Below, in pieces: positions 27,510-35,888 of a stretch of 35,888 nucleotides of DNA. Each line of letters starts with the position of its first letter. Position 1 is the stretch's first letter. The notes under the pieces were generated by a model. It ran no database searches. It saw only the letters and a program-made list of their open reading frames with translations, and was not told where the DNA came from. Source of the stretch: Omnitrophica WOR_2 bacterium RIFCSPHIGHO2_02_FULL_45_21 (GTDB lineage Bacteria; Omnitrophota; Gorgyraeia; Gygaellales; UBA12090); the NCBI GenBank assembly GCA_001805575.1, contig MHGN01000023.1, positions 1-35,888 on the forward strand. Reading direction: 5' to 3'. The translations under genes and the position numbers were made by a program.

Positions 27510-28868
27510 ATGCAGAATAATCCCGGCCTTTTGCTTGATTTATACGAACTGACTATGGCCGCCGGCTACTTTGAACGTAAAGTGCAGCTGCGGGCCAGCT
27601 TTGACCTTTTTGTACGCCGGCTCCCCAAGCATCGCTCTTTTCTGGTTGCTGCGGGATTAGAAAACGGCTTAAAATTTTTAGAAAAATTTTCTTTTACTAA
27701 CCAGGATATAGATTTTCTAAAGCAGAAAGGAATATTCAAAGATGATTTTCTCCATTATTTATCCGCGCTTAGGTTTAGCGGCGATGTTTATGCCCTCCCG
27801 GAAGGGAGCATATTTTTTTCCGGCGAGCCTGTCCTGCGGGTATCCGCGCCTATCTTAGAAGCCCAGCTTGTAGAAAGTTACCTTTTGAATGTTATTAATC
27901 TGGCAACGACTATCTGCTCTAAGGCGGCGCGGGTGGTTATGGCAGCAAAGGGAACAGGGGTCTATGATTTTTCTTTAAGGCGAACCCAGGGCCCTGATGC
28001 GGGAATGGCTGCGGCCCGTTCTTCCTATATTGCCGGCTGCGCAGGTACTTCCAATGTTCTGGCAGGCGCTCTTTATAATATACCCTTAGCCGGAACTATG
28101 GCGCATTCTTTTATAATGTCTTTTCGGGATGAGTTAGAGAGTTTTCGCATCTACGCTTCAACTTTTCCCGACAGCACAACGCTGCTGGTAGATACCTATG
28201 ATTACAGAAAAGGAATTCAAAATGCTATTTCTGTAGCCAAAGAATTAGAAGTAGAGGGGCACAAACTAAGGGCTATAAGATTGGATAGTGGAAACTTAGC
28301 GTCTATCTCAAAACTTGCCCGCTCTTCGTTAGATGCTCATGGCTTAAGATATGTCAAGATTTTAGCCAGCGGAAACTTAGATGAATATAAGATTGAAAGG
28401 CTGCTTGGGGCTCGGGCTATGATTGACAACTTTGGCGTAGGGACCAATATGGGGGTTTCCAGCGACGCCCCTTATTTAGATATAATCTATAAGTTAAGCC
28501 AGATTGATGACTTAGAAGGTAATGCTTATCCGGTGATGAAGCTCAGCCAGGGCAAGGTTACCTACCCCGGTAAAAAGCAGGTTTTTCGCATCGCGAATAC
28601 ACGCTGCGCTTATCTAAAGGATATTATTGGCCTGGAAGGAGAAAAAGTAGCAGGAAAGCCGCTTCTTGAAAAGGTAATGGAAAATGGTAAAATCGTTAAG
28701 CCCTCGCCAAGCATTAAAAATTTGAGAAGCTTCATGCGGGATAATCTCAAAGCCCTGCCTGCCAGGTATAAGAAATTGCAAGGCAGGGCACTCTATCCGG
28801 TAATGCTTAGCCAAGGGTTAAAAGAGTTGGTTTCTAGGATAAAACAGCAAATAAAATATCGAGGATAA
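27510..28868 (+). CDS. pncB: Nicotinate phosphoribosyltransferase
   Basis: LLLDLYELTMAAGYFE, YDFSLRRTQGPDAGMAAARSSYIAGCAGTSNV, GTMAHSFIMSF, RLDSGNLA. Confidence 0.93.
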   Translation: MQNNPGLLLDLYELTMAAGYFERKVQLRASFDLFVRRLPKHRSFLVAAGLENGLKFLEKFSFTNQDIDFLKQKGIFKDDFLHYLSALRFSGDVYALPEGSIFFSGEPVLRVSAPILEAQLVESYLLNVINLATTICSKAARVVMAAKGTGVYDFSLRRTQGPDAGMAAARSSYIAGCAGTSNVLAGALYNIPLAGTMAHSFIMSFRDELESFRIYASTFPDSTTLLVDTYDYRKGIQNAISVAKELEVEGHKLRAIRLDSGNLASISKLARSSLDAHGLRYVKILASGNLDEYKIERLLGARAMIDNFGVGTNMGVSSDAPYLDIIYKLSQIDDLEGNAYPVMKLSQGKVTYPGKKQVFRIANTRCAYLKDIIGLEGEKVAGKPLLEKVMENGKIVKPSPSIKNLRSFMRDNLKALPARYKKLQGRALYPVMLSQGLKELVSRIKQQIKYRG

Positions 28869-28890
28869 TACAAGCGCAGTAATCAACTTG

Positions 28891-28915
28891 TCCTCGGGCT
28901 CCTCGCAATGACATT
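28891..28915 (-). repeat. Candidate copy of a TGTCATTGCGAGGAGC-type intergenic repeat
   Basis: Reverse complement reads AATGTCATTGCGAGGAGCCCGAGGA in the pncB-nicotinamidase gap. Confidence 0.55.
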
Positions 28916-28948
28916 ATAACAAGATTTGCTGTGTTCGTATTAGAATAA

Positions 28949-29566
28949 ATGAAGGAAATTGCTTTTGTAGATATTGATACGCAATACGATTTCATCCTGC
29001 CCCGGGGAAAGCTCTATGTTAAGCATGCAGAAGAAATTATCCCCAATTTAAAATACCTAACCCGCATAGCCGCAAATAATGATATTCTGATTATTTCTTC
29101 CGTAGATACCCATATAAAAAACGACCCCGAATTTAAACAATTTCCCAGCCACTGTATCAAAGGCAGCCCCGGCCAAAGAAAAATCCCTGAGACGCTGCTT
29201 AAGGAACGCGCTTTTATTCCTCAAAAAATACTGGATAGAATACAGCTATTTAAGAAAATAAAAGGCTGCAAACAAATAATTATAGAAAAGAATACATATG
29301 ATCTTTTTGTGAACTTTAACTTGCTTGGCCTGTTAAGGCCTTTTCAGGCCGCCTTTGTCTATGGCCTGGCTCTGGATTATTGCCTTAAGTATGCGGTTTT
29401 AGGCCTGCTTCAGGCAGGGCTTGAGGTGTATTTAATTATGGACGCCGCTAAGCCCGTTTATCCTGAAGCAGAAAGGCCTCTTTTGTCTAATTTCAAAAAA
29501 AGCGGCGTAAAATTAATCAAGACAAAAAACGTCCAATCAGAAATCAGGAGAACTTTCGGTGAATAA
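28949..29566 (+). CDS. Isochorismatase-fold hydrolase, probable nicotinamidase
   Basis: FVDIDTQYDFILPRGKLYV, SSVDTH, VYGLALDYCLKYAVLGLL; adjacent to nicotinate phosphoribosyltransferase. Confidence 0.8.
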   Translation: MKEIAFVDIDTQYDFILPRGKLYVKHAEEIIPNLKYLTRIAANNDILIISSVDTHIKNDPEFKQFPSHCIKGSPGQRKIPETLLKERAFIPQKILDRIQLFKKIKGCKQIIIEKNTYDLFVNFNLLGLLRPFQAAFVYGLALDYCLKYAVLGLLQAGLEVYLIMDAAKPVYPEAERPLLSNFKKSGVKLIKTKNVQSEIRRTFGE

Positions 29567-32500
29567 AAAGGTCCGCTATTATCTGAATAAAAATGGGGAA
29601 TTTGTCATTGAGAACTATCATTTGGCAAAACCCTTTTCCAGTTTCTTTCCCGGCATAGCCGGGCTCTGGGGGATACCGGCCTGGGTATTTTACGTCAACC
29701 GGGGCCAGGGGATTGCCAGCTTTGGAATAAGGGACAAGGACCATCCGATAATGGAATTTTACCCCGCGAATAAATCCTATCAGCTAACTTCGCTCTCGGG
29801 GTTTCGCACCTTTGTCAAAGTTAAGGCAGGGAAAAAATCTCTTTTCTATGATGTTTTCCAAAATGGCCCCAGCGCTTTAAATTTTGCTCTTGAAAACAAG
29901 ATGTTCATCACTTCCTGCGCGCTCAGGCTCAGAGAGATAAATCATAGCTTGGGCTTAGAAACCGAGATTGAATATTTTACCATACCCAACGACAATTATG
30001 CCGCGCTGGTAAGACGGCTTACGGTAAGGAATATAACTCTTAAAGATAAGGACTTAGGAATATTAGACGGTATGCCCCAGATCATCCCCTATGGCACCAG
30101 TAATTTTTTCTTAAAAGAGCTCTCCCGGACCATAGAGGCCTGGGCTTTAGCGGAAAATCTTGAGAATAATATTGCCTTTTTGCGCCTCGCCGTTGACCCT
30201 GCGGATAGGCCTGAGGTAGTGCATATCCGGGAAGGAAATTTTTACCTCGCTTTTAGCGATCAGGGCTTACTTAAGCCAATCGTTGACCCGCAGGCAATTT
30301 TCGGGCAGATAAGTGATTTTACCTATCCCGCGGTATTCTTAAACCGGCCGGGGTTCGCTTATCCTAGAAAGCAATTAACCAGAGGTCAAACCCCCTGCTG
30401 TATGGGTTATAAAAAGTCCATTCTTAAGCATGGGCAAGCCCTGACGATAAGTTCAATAATCGGCAGTATCTCAAGCCTGGAAAGATTAAAGGCAAATTCC
30501 CGGCGCATAGCAAATGACGGATACTTGCTAAAGAAGCAGGCTGAGAATAAAAAGCTGATTGGCGATTTGCAATCCAATGTCTTTACGCATTCGCGCTTAA
30601 AGAATTTTGACCTCTATTGCGCCCAGAATTTTTTAGATAATGTTTTGCGCGGCGGGTATCCCCTATCTTTAGGCTCCGGGCCGCGGCATACGCATATTCA
30701 GGTATATTCGCGTAAGCACGGAGACCTGGAGCGCGATTATAATAAATTTGTCCTGGAACCGGCCTATTTTTCGCAAGGTAACGGCAACTACCGCGACGTC
30801 AACCAAAACCGCAGGTCTGATGTTTGGTTTAACCCCGAGGTTAAGGATGAAAACATCCTTAATTTCTTTAATCTTATCCAGACCGACGGATACAATCCTC
30901 TGGTAATAAAGCCGGATAATTTTGTCTTTAATCCGGATATCGCTATATTAGGTAAATTTCTTAGCCCGGAGGATACCGCCAAGGTCAGCCAGCGGCTTAA
31001 GAAACCCTTCACCCCCGGCGAGCTATTCCTCTTCATCGAGCAGAATAATATAAGGTTTCTGCGCTCCCGGGAAGAATTCATAGAAGCTATTCTTGCCAAT
31101 TCCATCAAGTCCTATCAGGCCGAACACGGAGAGGGCTTCTGGATTGACCATTGGGCCTATTGCCTTGACCTTCTGGAAAGCCATCTTTCGGTTTATCCTG
31201 AAAATTTAAAAGGGCTGCTTTTGGAAAAAAGGGAATTTACCTTCTTTGATAATTGGGAAGTTGTCCGGCCGCGAGTTGAGAAATATGTGCTTAAGAATAA
31301 TTGCGTCTTTCAATATCACGCGGTGGTGCATAATCATACCAAGCATGAACTGATCAGAAAACGGCTTGAGTTTCTTCATCTCTCCCGCAGCGGGTGTGGT
31401 TTGGCTGAGATTTACAAAACCACTCTTATAGTCAAGATGCTGGTAATTATCGCCAATAAATTTGCCTCGCTTGACCCTTTTGGCGTTGGCATAGAGATGG
31501 AGGCAAATAAGCCCAATTGGTTTGATTCCTTAAACGGCCTGCCGGGTTTATTGGGCTCATCTATCTGCGAAACCTTTGAGCTTAAGCGCTGGCTCATTTT
31601 TCTGCGGGATAGTTTTAAAAAGCTCGGATTAAGCAAAGAGTATAATATTCCTATGCCCGAAGAACTTCATCAATTAATTATGGGCCTAAAAGAGGCCGCC
31701 GCAGCTAATCCGGATGCCCATAGCTTCTGGGATAAAACGCATACCTTTAAAGAGGAGTATCTTAAGGAAACGTTGTTAGGTTACGGCGGAAAGGAAAAAC
31801 CGATCAGCATTTTAGAATTAAGCGCAATTTTTGACTATTTCCTGGATAAAATAAATTCCGGCTTAGAAAAGGCCTATGATAAAAACGCCAAACTGCACTA
31901 TTCATATTTTATCAATGAAGTTACCGATTATAAGCTTTTGGAAAATATCGGCTCTAAGCAGGTAATCATGCCGCTTAAATTTAAGCAGGTTCCCCTGCCT
32001 TTATTTTTAGAAGGGCCAATGCATTATTTGCGGGTTGTGAATGAACAGGAGAAGGCGCGCAAGGTGTTTGGGGCGGTGCGTAAATCACGGCTTTATGACA
32101 AAAAGCTCAAAATGTATAAGGTCAGCGCGCCCTTGGAAACTTGTTCCGAGGAAATCGGCCGCTGCCGCGTTTTTACTCCGGGGTGGCTTGAGAATGAATC
32201 CATCTGGCTGCATATGGAATATAAGTATATCTTAGAGCTGCTTAAGAACGGATTATATAAGGAATTCTTTGAGGATTTTAAGAATGTCTTGATTCCATTT
32301 CAGAATCCCGCCCGGTATGGCAGAAGTATCTTAGAAAATTCTTCTTTTTTGGTCTCCAGCGCGTTTCCTGATGAAAGATTGCACGGCAACGGCTTTGTGG
32401 CCCGTTTAAGCGGCTCAACCGCTGAATTTATCAGTATTTGGCTGCTTATGTGCGTAGGAAAGAATCCATTTTATCTGGATGCAGATAATAAACTGTGTTT

Positions 32501-32783
32501 AGAATTTAAGCCAATCCTGCCCGGATGGCTTTTTAGCCAGAAAGAAGAAAACGGCTTTTCCAAAAATACCTTCGCCTTTAAATTATTCAATAAGACCCTG
32601 GTGGTGTATCATAATCCAGGAAGAAAAGATACCTTTGGCAAAGATGCCGCAAAGGTAAAAGAAATAACCATAGAATCTATGGATAAAAATAAACTTACTT
32701 TTCAATCCGCGTCTTTAGTTCCTCCTATTGCTAATGAGATTCGTCAAGGCAAGATTTTAAGAATAGATATACTTTTATCCTGA
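29559..32783 (+). CDS. Large GH94/GT36-like (cellobiose phosphorylase-like) carbohydrate-active protein
   Basis: 1074 aa; N-terminal WGIPAWVFYVNRGQGIASFGIRDKDHPIMEFYPANKSYQ; GNGNYRDVNQNRRSDVWF; FWIDHWAYCLDLLE. Confidence 0.6.
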   Translation: MNKKVRYYLNKNGEFVIENYHLAKPFSSFFPGIAGLWGIPAWVFYVNRGQGIASFGIRDKDHPIMEFYPANKSYQLTSLSGFRTFVKVKAGKKSLFYDVFQNGPSALNFALENKMFITSCALRLREINHSLGLETEIEYFTIPNDNYAALVRRLTVRNITLKDKDLGILDGMPQIIPYGTSNFFLKELSRTIEAWALAENLENNIAFLRLAVDPADRPEVVHIREGNFYLAFSDQGLLKPIVDPQAIFGQISDFTYPAVFLNRPGFAYPRKQLTRGQTPCCMGYKKSILKHGQALTISSIIGSISSLERLKANSRRIANDGYLLKKQAENKKLIGDLQSNVFTHSRLKNFDLYCAQNFLDNVLRGGYPLSLGSGPRHTHIQVYSRKHGDLERDYNKFVLEPAYFSQGNGNYRDVNQNRRSDVWFNPEVKDENILNFFNLIQTDGYNPLVIKPDNFVFNPDIAILGKFLSPEDTAKVSQRLKKPFTPGELFLFIEQNNIRFLRSREEFIEAILANSIKSYQAEHGEGFWIDHWAYCLDLLESHLSVYPENLKGLLLEKREFTFFDNWEVVRPRVEKYVLKNNCVFQYHAVVHNHTKHELIRKRLEFLHLSRSGCGLAEIYKTTLIVKMLVIIANKFASLDPFGVGIEMEANKPNWFDSLNGLPGLLGSSICETFELKRWLIFLRDSFKKLGLSKEYNIPMPEELHQLIMGLKEAAAANPDAHSFWDKTHTFKEEYLKETLLGYGGKEKPISILELSAIFDYFLDKINSGLEKAYDKNAKLHYSYFINEVTDYKLLENIGSKQVIMPLKFKQVPLPLFLEGPMHYLRVVNEQEKARKVFGAVRKSRLYDKKLKMYKVSAPLETCSEEIGRCRVFTPGWLENESIWLHMEYKYILELLKNGLYKEFFEDFKNVLIPFQNPARYGRSILENSSFLVSSAFPDERLHGNGFVARLSGSTAEFISIWLLMCVGKNPFYLDADNKLCLEFKPILPGWLFSQKEENGFSKNTFAFKLFNKTLVVYHNPGRKDTFGKDAAKVKEITIESMDKNKLTFQSASLVPPIANEIRQGKILRIDILLS

Positions 32784-32806
32784 ACAAAAGCATCTCTAAT
32801 TTCCAA

Positions 32807-34030
32807 ATGTCCGAACGGATAATTTTCCACGTAGATATGGATGCCTTTTTTGCCTCGGTAGAGCAGAGGGATAATCCGAATCTGCAGCATAAGCCTGTTG
32901 CGGTTATTGGGCCTAATGAGCGCACCGTGGTAGTTACCTCATCATATGAGGCGCGGAGATTAGGCGTCGAAACCGGTATGAGTAAATATGAGGCAAAGAG
33001 GGTATGCCCTCAGATTATCTTTGTCCAGGCAAATCATGAAAAATATACTCAGGCCTGTGAGAAAATCGTAGAAATACTCTATTCCTTTAGCCCGGATTTG
33101 GAAGTGTATTCTATAGATGAATCATTTTTGGACATTAGCGCGGTAAGGCATTTCTTAAACGATATATCGCCGCTTGAAATAGGTAAGAGAATTAAGCAGA
33201 GAATCCAAGAAAGCTTAAGCTTAAGCTGTTCTGTAGGAATAGCGCCAAATAAATTATTAGCAAAACTTGCCAGTTCTCACCATAAGCCGGATGGCTTATT
33301 CCAGATAAAAGAAGAAGACGTCCCGGCCATATTAAAAGACCTGCCCGTTGAGGAATTATGGGGAATTGGAAAACGCACCAAGGAAGTTTTGAACAGCTTA
33401 GGAATATATGCTTGTTCTCAGCTTGCCCGGGCCGACCCTTTATTACTGAGAAAAAGATTTGGGATTTGGGGTGAATGCTTGAAGGAAATGGGGCAAGGTA
33501 AATACAGCTCTTCGCTGATGCCTTTTGGCTGTGAGCCAAAGGCCCGCTCGATAAGCCACAGCATGACTTTGCCCTATGATATCGCTGCAGCAGAAGAGAT
33601 ACTAAAGCATATTTTAGAATTAACCGATATGGCGGCGCGCCGGATGCGCAGGGAAGGATTTTTAGGCAGAACAGTTGCTGTAATATTCAGGTATAACGAC
33701 TTTCAGACCTTCAGCCGGCAGAAAAAAATGCCTTATGCTACAGATGATACGAGAAAAATCTATTCTTACGCTGCGGCTATTGTAAAAAATGCCTCTTTAG
33801 AAAAACCCATAAGGTTATTGGGCGTAAGCGTATCCGGATTAGAAAGGGCGCAAGAGGAGTTATTTCTTTTTGAGCAGGATAAGAGGGCAAAGCGTTTGAA
33901 TAAAACTCTGGATTCGCTAAATGAACGTTTCGGTGGCGGCATTTTAACTTTTGCCTCTCTGTTGTCTACCGTAAAGCACGATAAGGTAATTTCTCCTTCC
34001 TGGCGGCCCTACGGTGCGAGAAAATATTAA
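32807..34030 (+). CDS. dinB: Y-family DNA polymerase IV
   Basis: HVDMDAFFASVEQRDNP, YSIDESFLDIS, CSVGIAPNKLLAKLASSHHKPDGL. Confidence 0.96.
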   Translation: MSERIIFHVDMDAFFASVEQRDNPNLQHKPVAVIGPNERTVVVTSSYEARRLGVETGMSKYEAKRVCPQIIFVQANHEKYTQACEKIVEILYSFSPDLEVYSIDESFLDISAVRHFLNDISPLEIGKRIKQRIQESLSLSCSVGIAPNKLLAKLASSHHKPDGLFQIKEEDVPAILKDLPVEELWGIGKRTKEVLNSLGIYACSQLARADPLLLRKRFGIWGECLKEMGQGKYSSSLMPFGCEPKARSISHSMTLPYDIAAAEEILKHILELTDMAARRMRREGFLGRTVAVIFRYNDFQTFSRQKKMPYATDDTRKIYSYAAAIVKNASLEKPIRLLGVSVSGLERAQEELFLFEQDKRAKRLNKTLDSLNERFGGGILTFASLLSTVKHDKVISPSWRPYGARKY

Positions 34031-34055
34031 TTCTTTCAAAATCAGGAATTTATTG

Positions 34056-34061
34056 TATAAT
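34056..34061 (+). promoter_or_regulatory. Candidate sigma70-like -10 box (TATAAT)
   Basis: TATAAT in AT-rich dinB/Zn-ribbon gap, weak -35-like TTTCAA at 34034-34039 with 16-nt spacer. Confidence 0.35.
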
Positions 34062-34108
34062 ATATTTTGTTTTAAAAAAAAGAATAATCCAGGGATGGTT
34101 ATTGAACG

Positions 34109-34303
34109 ATGAAACAATACGACGACCTGAAAGCCACGTATCTCTACTGTAACAACTGCGGCAGTTCAAAGCCGGTAAGGGAGCGGCTGCTTTTGATTTT
34201 GCCTGATGGATACCTCTTTGAATACAATTGCAGTTCTTGCGGCGGGATACTGGGAGATAAAAGGACAAGGCTTAAGAATGAGGATAAGCTGATTTTAAAA
34301 TGA
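34109..34303 (+). CDS. Small zinc-ribbon protein
   Basis: YCNNCGSSKP...YNCSSCGGILG: two CxxC pairs. Confidence 0.65.
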   Translation: MKQYDDLKATYLYCNNCGSSKPVRERLLLILPDGYLFEYNCSSCGGILGDKRTRLKNEDKLILK

Positions 34304-34692
34304 TTGATTTCCGTAAGGCGGTTGAAGAGATTTATGCTAAAGACGCACGTTATAAGCTTGATAGCTATGAATTCATTCTCCAGGCGCTCAGCTGGACCCA
34401 GCGAAAGCTTAAAAAACAGGGCCATGTCAGCGGTAAAGAGCTTGCTGGCGGGTGCGCTAAGTTTGCTATTGAGCAATATGGGCCGATGGCAAAGGCCGTG
34501 CTGAAGCACTGGGGTATAACTAAGACGCAGGATTTTGGCACTATTGTCAATAATATGATAGATGCCAAACTGCTCTCTAAAACCGAGAGCGATTCTATTG
34601 AGGATTTTAAGGATGTCTATAGCTTTGATATCGTTTTTGCTAATATCTGGGACAAAAGTATAAATAGAAAATTCTTGCAAAGCCCGCACTGA
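34300..34692 (+). CDS. Minf_1886-like conserved protein
   Basis: SYEFILQALSWTQRKL...HVSGKELAGG...EQYGPMAKAVLKHWGI; resembles the Minf_1886 family. Confidence 0.65.
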   Translation: MIDFRKAVEEIYAKDARYKLDSYEFILQALSWTQRKLKKQGHVSGKELAGGCAKFAIEQYGPMAKAVLKHWGITKTQDFGTIVNNMIDAKLLSKTESDSIEDFKDVYSFDIVFANIWDKSINRKFLQSPH

Positions 34693-35247
34693 ATGATGAA
34701 AGAGATAAGAATCCATGCCCGCGCCGGCCAGGGCGCAATCACCACAGCCAGCATCTTGGGTTATGCCTACTTTCTGGAAGGAAAATTTGCCTATGCCTTT
34801 CCTCATTTTGGCGCGGCGCGTATGGGCGCGCCGATGAATGCCTTTGTGAGGGTGGATGACAAGCCGGTGCGCCTGCGTTCCCAGATTTATGAGCCGGATT
34901 ATCTTCTCGTTGCCGATGCTACGCTTTTGCGCGGCTTTAATTGCTTTAAGGGTTTTAAAGAAAACGGCATCGCCATAATAAATGCGCGGGAAGGTTATGC
35001 GAGCGGAGAACATAAGCCGGCGCAAAAGATTTACCTTGTCCCGGCAAATGATATTGCAATGGAGACCATCGGCAGGCCTTTAAGCAATACTGCTCTCCTG
35101 GGGGCTTACGTTGCCGCAACTAAAGAGATAAAATTAGATTCTTTAATTGATGCGATTAAGCATAGGTTTTCCGCTAAATCCGCCGAACAAAACATCTTGG
35201 CCGCTCAGAAGGGATATGAATATATTATAAAATGTTTGGACCATTAA
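34693..35247 (+). CDS. 2-oxoacid:ferredoxin oxidoreductase gamma subunit
   Basis: IRIHARAGQGAITTASILGYAYFLEGKFAYAFPHFGAARMGAPMNAFVRVDDKPVR. Confidence 0.92.
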   Translation: MMKEIRIHARAGQGAITTASILGYAYFLEGKFAYAFPHFGAARMGAPMNAFVRVDDKPVRLRSQIYEPDYLLVADATLLRGFNCFKGFKENGIAIINAREGYASGEHKPAQKIYLVPANDIAMETIGRPLSNTALLGAYVAATKEIKLDSLIDAIKHRFSAKSAEQNILAAQKGYEYIIKCLDH

Positions 35248-35489
35248 TTTCTAAGGCCATAACTGCAAGAGCAAATAAAACCGGTTCCTGGCGGGTTGAT
35301 TCCAAGCCAAAATTCCTGCAGAAGGATTGTATTGCCTGCAAGATGTGCGTATTGATTTGCCCTGAGGCCTGCGTAACCGGCGAAGACAAGAATACTTTTA
35401 TCTGCGACTACGAGTTTTGCAAGGGCTGCGGTAATTGCGCGGCAATCTGCCCTAAAAAAGATATCATAATGGTAAAAGAGGAAGCTTAA
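35232..35489 (+). CDS. 2-oxoacid:ferredoxin oxidoreductase delta (2x[4Fe-4S]) subunit
   Basis: [15 protein letters not shown] and [16 protein letters not shown]. Confidence 0.92.
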   Translation: MFGPLISKAITARANKTGSWRVDSKPKFLQKDCIACKMCVLICPEACVTGEDKNTFICDYEFCKGCGNCAAICPKKDIIMVKEEA

Positions 35490-35888
35490 TGAAAGAGTTC
35501 TTAGAGGGTTCTCAAGCTGTAGCTGAGGCGGTAAGGTTGTGCAAGCCGGGGGTAATTTCTGCTTATCCCATCACTCCCCAGACGCATATCGTTGAGCAGC
35601 TGGCCTCAATGGTGGCAGAGGGCAAACTCAACTCCCAGTTCGTGAATGTGGAATCAGAGCATTCCGCAGCCAGCGTGGTCTTGGGGGCGGCAGCTTGCGG
35701 GGTGCGCTCTTTTACCGCGACCAGTTCCCAGGGTTTACTTTTGATGACCGAGGTTGTTTTTAACATCGCGGGAATGCGGCTTCCGGTAGTGATGACCTGC
35801 GCCAACCGCTCGGTCTCTGCGCCTCTAAATATCTGGAATGACCATCAGGATGCCATTACCGTGCGCGATTCAGGATGGGTGCAACTGC
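35489..35888 (+). CDS. 2-oxoacid:ferredoxin oxidoreductase alpha subunit, 3' truncated by window edge
   Basis: My translation from ATG 35489: [38 protein letters not shown]...; runs off the window. Confidence 0.9.
   Translation, partial: MKEFLEGSQAVAEAVRLCKPGVISAYPITPQTHIVEQLASMVAEGKLNSQFVNVESEHSAASVVLGAAACGVRSFTATSSQGLLLMTEVVFNIAGMRLPVVMTCANRSVSAPLNIWNDHQDAITVRDSGWVQL

Noticed and set aside
34144-35025. 293-aa minus-strand ORF across the Zn-ribbon, Minf_1886-like and oxidoreductase gamma genes
   Set aside because: Spans three well-supported plus-strand genes; translation shows no recognisable domain.

Overview
A dense, almost entirely plus-strand housekeeping and accessory-metabolism region from a bacterial genome. 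The gene mix and the style of intergenic repeats suggest a candidate-phylum (Omnitrophota-like) bacterium, but that is inference only. Gene order: yvcK(partial)-ptsH-ptsI-cupin PGI-sugar nucleotidyltransferase-metK-ahcY-DUF4139-pfkA-class II aldolase-ilvD-ilvB-cyclodeaminase-folD-hemerythrin-ilvN-ilvC-leuA-hyp-aroE-prepilin peptidase-rmuC-cyclophilin-short pyk-YfiH-flavodoxin-glutaredoxin-cutA-ccdA-TlpA-NAPRTase-nicotinamidase-GH94-like-dinB-Zn ribbon-Minf_1886-like-2-oxoacid:Fd oxidoreductase gamma/delta/alpha(partial). I see no tRNA, rRNA, CRISPR, phage or transposase gene. The most interesting signal is a set of short palindromic/dispersed repeats. One ~80-bp element is present twice, in opposite orientation, with 74/80 identical positions by my hand alignment. 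One copy lies IN FRAME inside a sugar nucleotidyltransferase gene, adding about 28 residues. The other sits immediately 5' of ilvN, next to an 80-bp unit with terminal inverted repeats. GC-rich palindromes also lie in the 3' read-through tails of ptsH and the nucleotidyltransferase gene. Several intergenic gaps are built from short words repeated in direct and inverted orientation.
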